64,000 bases of DNA from JABHCC01 sp034658635 (GTDB taxonomy: Bacteria > Bacteroidota > Bacteroidia > Bacteroidales > UBA12481): NCBI GenBank assembly GCA_034658635.1, contig JAYEFL010000097.1, forward strand, positions 24,721-88,720. Direction: 5' to 3'. Made by a program: the position numbers and the translations under genes. The first letter of the stretch is position 1. Each line of letters opens with the position of its first letter. Of this stretch, positions 59,873 through 64,000 are shown piece by piece. The notes below the pieces were generated by a model. It was not told the DNA's origin. It worked only from the letters and a program-made list of their open reading frames with translations, and made no database searches.

Positions 59873-60487
59873 TTATAATTTTTTATTCACAAAGGTCAAT
59901 GTCTCGACCTTCTTAAGCTTGCCAATGAATTTGTCGCCTTCAGAAATACGAATACTCAGTGTCATCTGGCAATCCATTTCAAACTCTTGAAAAAGAACTT
60001 CCGGTTTCTCATCCTTGATGATTTTCATCACATCATTTAGCTTTATGTAATCAAACTTAATACTGTAAATATTTTGCTCAGTTTTAGTTAGAATAGTTGT
60101 GTTCTCAATAGCATCTCTGGCGGCAGTTCGATACGCATTTATTAATCCGGATACTCCCAGTTTTGTTCCTCCAAAATATCTGATAACAACAATGAGAGTG
60201 TCTGTAAGATCAAAGGAAAGTAGTTGACCGAGAATTGGTTTACCCGCTGATCCTGAAGGCTCACCGTCATCATTCGATCTGAATTTCTTCTTGTCCGGTT
60301 CCAAACGATAAGCGTAACAATGATGCCTTGCGTCATAATAGCTTTTTCGGAGTTCCTGAAGAATAGCTTTTATTTCAATCTCATCTTTGACAGGAAAAGC
60401 CAGAGAAATAAATTTGCTGCCTTTTTCTTTGTATAGCCCTTCTGATTTGGCTCGAATAGTTCTGTATTCATCATCCCTGCTATCCAT
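59873..60487 (-). CDS. IMPACT/YigZ family protein
   Basis: A 204-residue soluble protein. KGSKFISLAFPVKDEIEIK, DARHHCYAYRL and NDDGEPSGSAGKPILGQL, followed by VVIRYFGGTKLGVSGLI, are the signature of the YigZ/IMPACT N-terminal domain. The C-terminal part resembles the ferredoxin-like second domain. The cellular role is not established in bacteria. It stands between pyrB upstream control sequence and a divergent secreted protein gene. Confidence 0.88.
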   Translation of the reverse strand: MDSRDDEYRTIRAKSEGLYKEKGSKFISLAFPVKDEIEIKAILQELRKSYYDARHHCYAYRLEPDKKKFRSNDDGEPSGSAGKPILGQLLSFDLTDTLIVVIRYFGGTKLGVSGLINAYRTAARDAIENTTILTKTEQNIYSIKFDYIKLNDVMKIIKDEKPEVLFQEFEMDCQMTLSIRISEGDKFIGKLKKVETLTFVNKKL

Positions 60488-60533
60488 GGTAATTTATTAG
60501 TAATTTAAGACTTGCAAATTAACGCATTTCAAC

Positions 60534-62597
60534 ATGAAAAAGACAAGCGTAATCATTTTACTGAATTTGATTTTTAGTTCATTAATTCTGACAGCTCAGG
60601 AATACCCCATTGAGGGAAAATGGATCCTGATTCCTGAAAAAAGCACACACATTGATTTATTTGGAAAGCTTAGTCTGAATATTGAGATAGATCAGAAGAA
60701 AATACGGATTAACCGTGATTGGGGAAAGGGTTCACGAATTTTTTCAGACTCCATTGTCCTGAAAATCAATTCAAGAAAGCAGTCTGAAGTGATTTTATCC
60801 CGGGTATTCCCCACAAATGTGTTTATGGGAATGAAAATTCCGGAAGGACAAAAAAAGTATTATCGTTTAAAATGGAAAACCGGAGATTTACGGATGAAGA
60901 TAACAGAAGCCTATCCCGGACTAATATCCCAAGGTGAAGAAAACTTTGAGGCTGAACATGTTTTTGAGATTGATCCTGTTAATAACATATTAAGCTATGA
61001 GATCTTGAGAAGTACTCGTAATTCAGACCAGCCCATCAGATATGTTTTCAAGAGGGATGGTTGGAGAAATGCCTGGTTTATGAGATTGAAATCAGATTGG
61101 GATATCGATGGAGCTTTGCCGATTCAAGCAGCCTTGATATCCTTGCAGGGCATTGTCAATCAAGGGAATCCAAATTTGTATTTCATTTATCCAGATACCT
61201 GGGATTTTCGTTTTACTCCGGATGTTTTCAAATTTCTTAAGGATAAGCATTATTACAGTTTTAAAGAGCTGAAGAATATTGATGATGCTATTAAGGCATT
61301 CAGACAATCAATAGATGGATATATAGTATGGGATCGGGAAGTAAGAACTTCGTTGATTGTTAGCTTCACTCTTGCAGGTCTGGAAAATGCCATAGTAATC
61401 GATGAGTCTCTTTTGCCATTGATGGAAAAATATGAAATTCCAAGAACTGAAGATTTCAGGAATAAATTCAGGGGATGGTCAGATGCAGAGATATACAATT
61501 GGGCAAAGGATCAATACTGGGACTTATGCAGCAAAGATTATATCGTATGGATGGGTGGTGAGGCGGGTTCCAGAATGAGGCCGGGCGTGGCTGACTGGGG
61601 TATTTACAAAAATGCCTTCTTCAATGATCTGAGTACCAAGCCAGAAGATGTTTCAGAATACAGATTAGCAGATGAATTACTTGGCGAAATGAATGATATG
61701 GGGATGGTTTTTGGATGGCATAGTTATGCAAAGGATAAGGAAAGAGACCATGTCACTCTAACATCTAAGCATGGTTTACGCGTTGAAGGCTTACATACTT
61801 TGCCAAATATGAGCTTTTCTTCTCAGATAGAAGTCTCTTCAGGGTTCGAATTTGTAAATAATCATTCTATTGATCCCAAAAAGAAGTATACTCCTGAAAA
61901 TAAGGTATATATAGCCTGTGTGCAAACTGATTGTTTAGGTTTAGGTGCCTGGGGGCGGCCTGGCAGGGGGTCTATTCCGTATGCCTGGGAAGTTACTATG
62001 AACTGGGTATGGCTGGCCCCCGCCATGATGGAGTTTTTCTATTCTCAGGCAACTCCCAATGACTATTTTATTGGGGCATTATCAGGTCCAGGATATATGT
62101 ATCCAAAAGCTATTCCTGAAGAGAAAATTGATGAATTATTACAAGAAGCTGGCAGATTAATGAAAATACTTGATTTAAATGTGTTTGAAGTAATGGATTA
62201 TTCAGAGGGAGCAACTATCGAAGGGAACACTGAAATTACCGAAAAAATAGTATCTGCATATATGAGAAATATACCCCATGTGTTGGGGTTTATAAATGGC
62301 TATGCTCCTGCTTATACCTTCACTGAAAATAGAAATAAACCGTTTATAAGTTACGACTACTACTTATCTGCTGATCGGCCGGTCGATGAGGCTATTACAG
62401 ATATCCAGGAACTCGCAGAATGGAATGCAAAGCGTCCGTATTATCTCCTAATGCATGTGCGTCAGTGGAGTGATATTTCACGTGTAAAATCTATACTGGA
62501 CAAGCTTGGATCAGAATTTGAGATTATTCCTCTCGACAGGCTAATGATGTACATCAAAAATGAGAACACATACTCAGAAAGATTTTTAAAAGAATGA
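60534..62597 (+). CDS. Exported GxGYxYP domain protein
   Basis: A 687-residue protein with a signal peptide (1-21, ending ILTAQ). An N-terminal beta region (about 22-165) is followed by the GxGYxYP-type domain: WFMRLKSDWDIDGALPIQAA near 180, a MNWVWLAPAMMEFFY block near 480 and SGPGYMYPKAIPE near 515, which gives the family its name. It ends with a region about RPYYLLMHVRQWSDI and no sorting tail. The family is common in Bacteroidota near glycan-use genes, but its function is unknown and no such genes are in view here. It is probably periplasmic. Confidence 0.8.
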   Translation: MKKTSVIILLNLIFSSLILTAQEYPIEGKWILIPEKSTHIDLFGKLSLNIEIDQKKIRINRDWGKGSRIFSDSIVLKINSRKQSEVILSRVFPTNVFMGMKIPEGQKKYYRLKWKTGDLRMKITEAYPGLISQGEENFEAEHVFEIDPVNNILSYEILRSTRNSDQPIRYVFKRDGWRNAWFMRLKSDWDIDGALPIQAALISLQGIVNQGNPNLYFIYPDTWDFRFTPDVFKFLKDKHYYSFKELKNIDDAIKAFRQSIDGYIVWDREVRTSLIVSFTLAGLENAIVIDESLLPLMEKYEIPRTEDFRNKFRGWSDAEIYNWAKDQYWDLCSKDYIVWMGGEAGSRMRPGVADWGIYKNAFFNDLSTKPEDVSEYRLADELLGEMNDMGMVFGWHSYAKDKERDHVTLTSKHGLRVEGLHTLPNMSFSSQIEVSSGFEFVNNHSIDPKKKYTPENKVYIACVQTDCLGLGAWGRPGRGSIPYAWEVTMNWVWLAPAMMEFFYSQATPNDYFIGALSGPGYMYPKAIPEEKIDELLQEAGRLMKILDLNVFEVMDYSEGATIEGNTEITEKIVSAYMRNIPHVLGFINGYAPAYTFTENRNKPFISYDYYLSADRPVDEAITDIQELAEWNAKRPYYLLMHVRQWSDISRVKSILDKLGSEFEIIPLDRLMMYIKNENTYSERFLKE

Positions 62598-62688
62598 CAA
62601 ACAATTATTATCGTTCACAAAAAAAATCTTGCGTTAAAAAATAGTTGCATAGTTGCGCTGAAAATTAGCTATTTAACATTATTATACG

Positions 62689-62696
62689 TATGTTTG
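62689..62696 (+). promoter_or_regulatory. Bacteroidota -7 box (TATGTTTG) for the adhesin gene
   Basis: A TAnnTTTG match 90 bases before the ATG at 62787, predicting an untranslated leader of about 80 bases. AAGGAG lies at 62773-62778, eight bases from the ATG. The rest of the 189-base gap (62598-62786) holds no gene. Confidence 0.45.
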
Positions 62697-62786
62697 TAGC
62701 GCGGAATTTAACCTTTGTTGTTGATTGAGCCACACTAAGCAGCAAAGTAGGTGATAGTAATAATTTGATTATAAGGAGATTGCTGT

Positions 62787-64000
62787 ATGAAAACGGTAAA
62801 TTTAAGAAGACTGAGTGTTTTTAAAAGTCTGATGTTAGTATTGGCATTAGGACTAATTAGTAATGCTCATTCGCAGACTGCGACAAACATTGGCGATTTA
62901 GTTTGGCTCGATGTAAACGCTGATGGTATTCAGGATGTTGGAGAATCAGGATTGTCTGGAGTAACTGTTGAGTTACATACTATGTCTAATGTTCTGATAG
63001 ACTCAGATGTAACTGATGGATCAGGAAATTACACTTTGACTAAAGTGATTACCGGTTCTGAGTTTTTGAAAATAACATTTACACTTCCGGCAGGATATTT
63101 CTTTAGTGGTGCTGATCAAACCACGGATGATCTTGATAGTGATCCGGTTGTTACCACAGGTATCAAAACCACATCAGTTTCTGAAGGGGTTGATGTTACC
63201 AATCTGGATGCTGGTATGTTTAGAAAAGGGACCTTCCACGGACATTTGTATCACGATGAAAATAACAGCTGGCCAGCAACTGGTCAGGATGTTGGTGAAG
63301 CTGATATGGACAATGTGGAAATCTCAATTACTGATAAGGATGGTTTTACAACAACTGTTTATACTGATGCATCAGGAGACTGGACAGCACAGATAGTGCC
63401 GGGATCGGCAACCTATGACATTGTTGAATCAACCAGTACTTTTTTCGATCATGGCTATGTCCACAACGAAGGAGCTGGATCATTTACATTTACCGTACCG
63501 GAAGGCGGAACGCAAAGCGCCGGAAATGATGGATTCTTTTTACATGCAATGGTGGGAGATTACGTTTGGAGAGATGTAAATATGGATGGAATACAGGACG
63601 TAGGGGAAACTGGCCTGGCAGGTGTTGAAGTATACATTTACAATCCGAATAATGGTTATACTGTTTTTACCAGTGTCATTTCAGATGTTAATGGTTACTA
63701 TGAGTTTACAGGTCTTGAGCCTGATGATTATAAAATTGATATTAGTGTTGCCGGACTTCCTTCTGGATATTCTATAAGTTCTCAGGATCAAGGAGGCGAT
63801 GATGCAAAAGATAGTGATGTTGATGCCGCAGGTGTGACTGCGTTATTTTCTATTTTGTCAGGAACTACCAATGATCATGTTGATATAGGGCTATATAAAT
63901 TAGGTTCTATTCAATCACAAGTTTGGTGGGATATTGATAATGATGGTATTCAGGATGCTGGTGAGCCAGGCGTAGATAATGTTACAGTAACTCTCTATGA
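62787..64000 (+). CDS. Large SdrD/Cna B-type adhesin, N-terminal part (runs off the window)
   Basis: At least 404 codons without a stop. The ATG at 62787 has AAGGAG nearby and opens with a signal peptide (SLMLVLALGLISNAHSQ). After it come four SdrD B-like modules of about 100 residues, each beginning with a calcium-loop core: VWLDVNADGIQDVGE, LYHDENNSWPATGQDVGE (diverged), VWRDVNMDGIQDVGE and VWWDIDNDGIQDAGE. These beta-sandwich modules usually form long, calcium-stiffened surface rods. A T9SS sorting domain would be expected at the C-terminus, which lies outside the window. Confidence 0.88.
   Translation, partial: MKTVNLRRLSVFKSLMLVLALGLISNAHSQTATNIGDLVWLDVNADGIQDVGESGLSGVTVELHTMSNVLIDSDVTDGSGNYTLTKVITGSEFLKITFTLPAGYFFSGADQTTDDLDSDPVVTTGIKTTSVSEGVDVTNLDAGMFRKGTFHGHLYHDENNSWPATGQDVGEADMDNVEISITDKDGFTTTVYTDASGDWTAQIVPGSATYDIVESTSTFFDHGYVHNEGAGSFTFTVPEGGTQSAGNDGFFLHAMVGDYVWRDVNMDGIQDVGETGLAGVEVYIYNPNNGYTVFTSVISDVNGYYEFTGLEPDDYKIDISVAGLPSGYSISSQDQGGDDAKDSDVDAAGVTALFSILSGTTNDHVDIGLYKLGSIQSQVWWDIDNDGIQDAGEPGVDNVTVTLY

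Noticed and set aside
1..64000. CRISPR array, prophage or insertion sequence
   Set aside because: No regularly spaced repeats, phage structural genes or transposase-like proteins were found; the only recombinase is a typical XerD.

Overview
The window looks like a stretch of a Bacteroidota chromosome. It is AT-rich. It carries type IX secretion (T9SS) cargo with the two usual C-terminal sorting domains, gldA/gldF/gldG-type ABC transporter genes, many proteins of Bacteroidota-restricted families (DUF6702, DUF6165, DUF4293, DUF4340) and promoters of the TAnnTTTG type. The xerD-aroQ-pyk order, a PyrB/PyrI pair, an archaeal-type ProS and a uridine phosphorylase suggest something near Bacteroidales/Marinilabiliales, but this placement is only an inference. 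No phage, insertion sequence, CRISPR array or rRNA was seen. Coding density is high and no stretch above 300 bases lacks a gene or gene remnant.

Layout. 1-7.3 kb: 5' end of pyruvate phosphate dikinase, xerD, an aroQ-pyk operon, two tandem ATZ/TRZ-type amidohydrolases, a decayed amidase tail and a HupE/UreJ membrane protein. 7.4-11.7 kb: a DUF6702 protein, a large secreted T9SS protein and a TPR protein. 11.7-17.5 kb: an N-terminally truncated M14 peptidase, lgt, an Omp85-like barrel, a secreted unknown, a family 9 glycosyltransferase and DUF6165. 17.6-24 kb: a TonB-dependent receptor paired with a heavy-metal-binding protein, argR-argG-argH with visible ARG boxes, and nth. 24-34.2 kb: a Gld-type ABC operon (ATPase, permease, GldG, DUF4340) and an operon of a secreted M6 protease, a quinone oxidoreductase and tilS. 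34.2-41 kb: a DPP III-like lipoprotein, an unknown, proS, a Tyr/Ser-rich lipoprotein and a FadL-like barrel.

41-49.6 kb: a tight operon dapB, three signal peptidase I paralogues and wbqC, then thrS-infC-rpmI-rplT, then two tRNA-Leu genes. 49.6-55.6 kb: an operon of udp, a SirB1-like protein, a coiled-coil protein, a membrane protein with an OmpA-like tail, a Ras-like GTPase and a histidine kinase. 55.7-64 kb: a prohibitin-like protein, DUF4293, an outer-membrane-type unknown, pyrB-pyrI, an IMPACT protein, a GxGYxYP protein and the start of a large SdrD/Cna-B adhesin that runs off the window.

Most notable: (i) a 106-bp promoter-plus-leader cassette, 102/106 identical, lies flush against the start codons of two unrelated genes (an amidohydrolase and pyrB) about 55 kb apart; (ii) of the three tandem signal peptidases only the middle one keeps the Ser/Lys dyad, one lacks the Lys and one lacks both; (iii) the GTPase/OmpA/kinase operon resembles a membrane-spanning signalling module; (iv) infC appears to start at an ATA codon behind a perfect AGGAGG; (v) ArgR operators have the classic 21-bp spacing.
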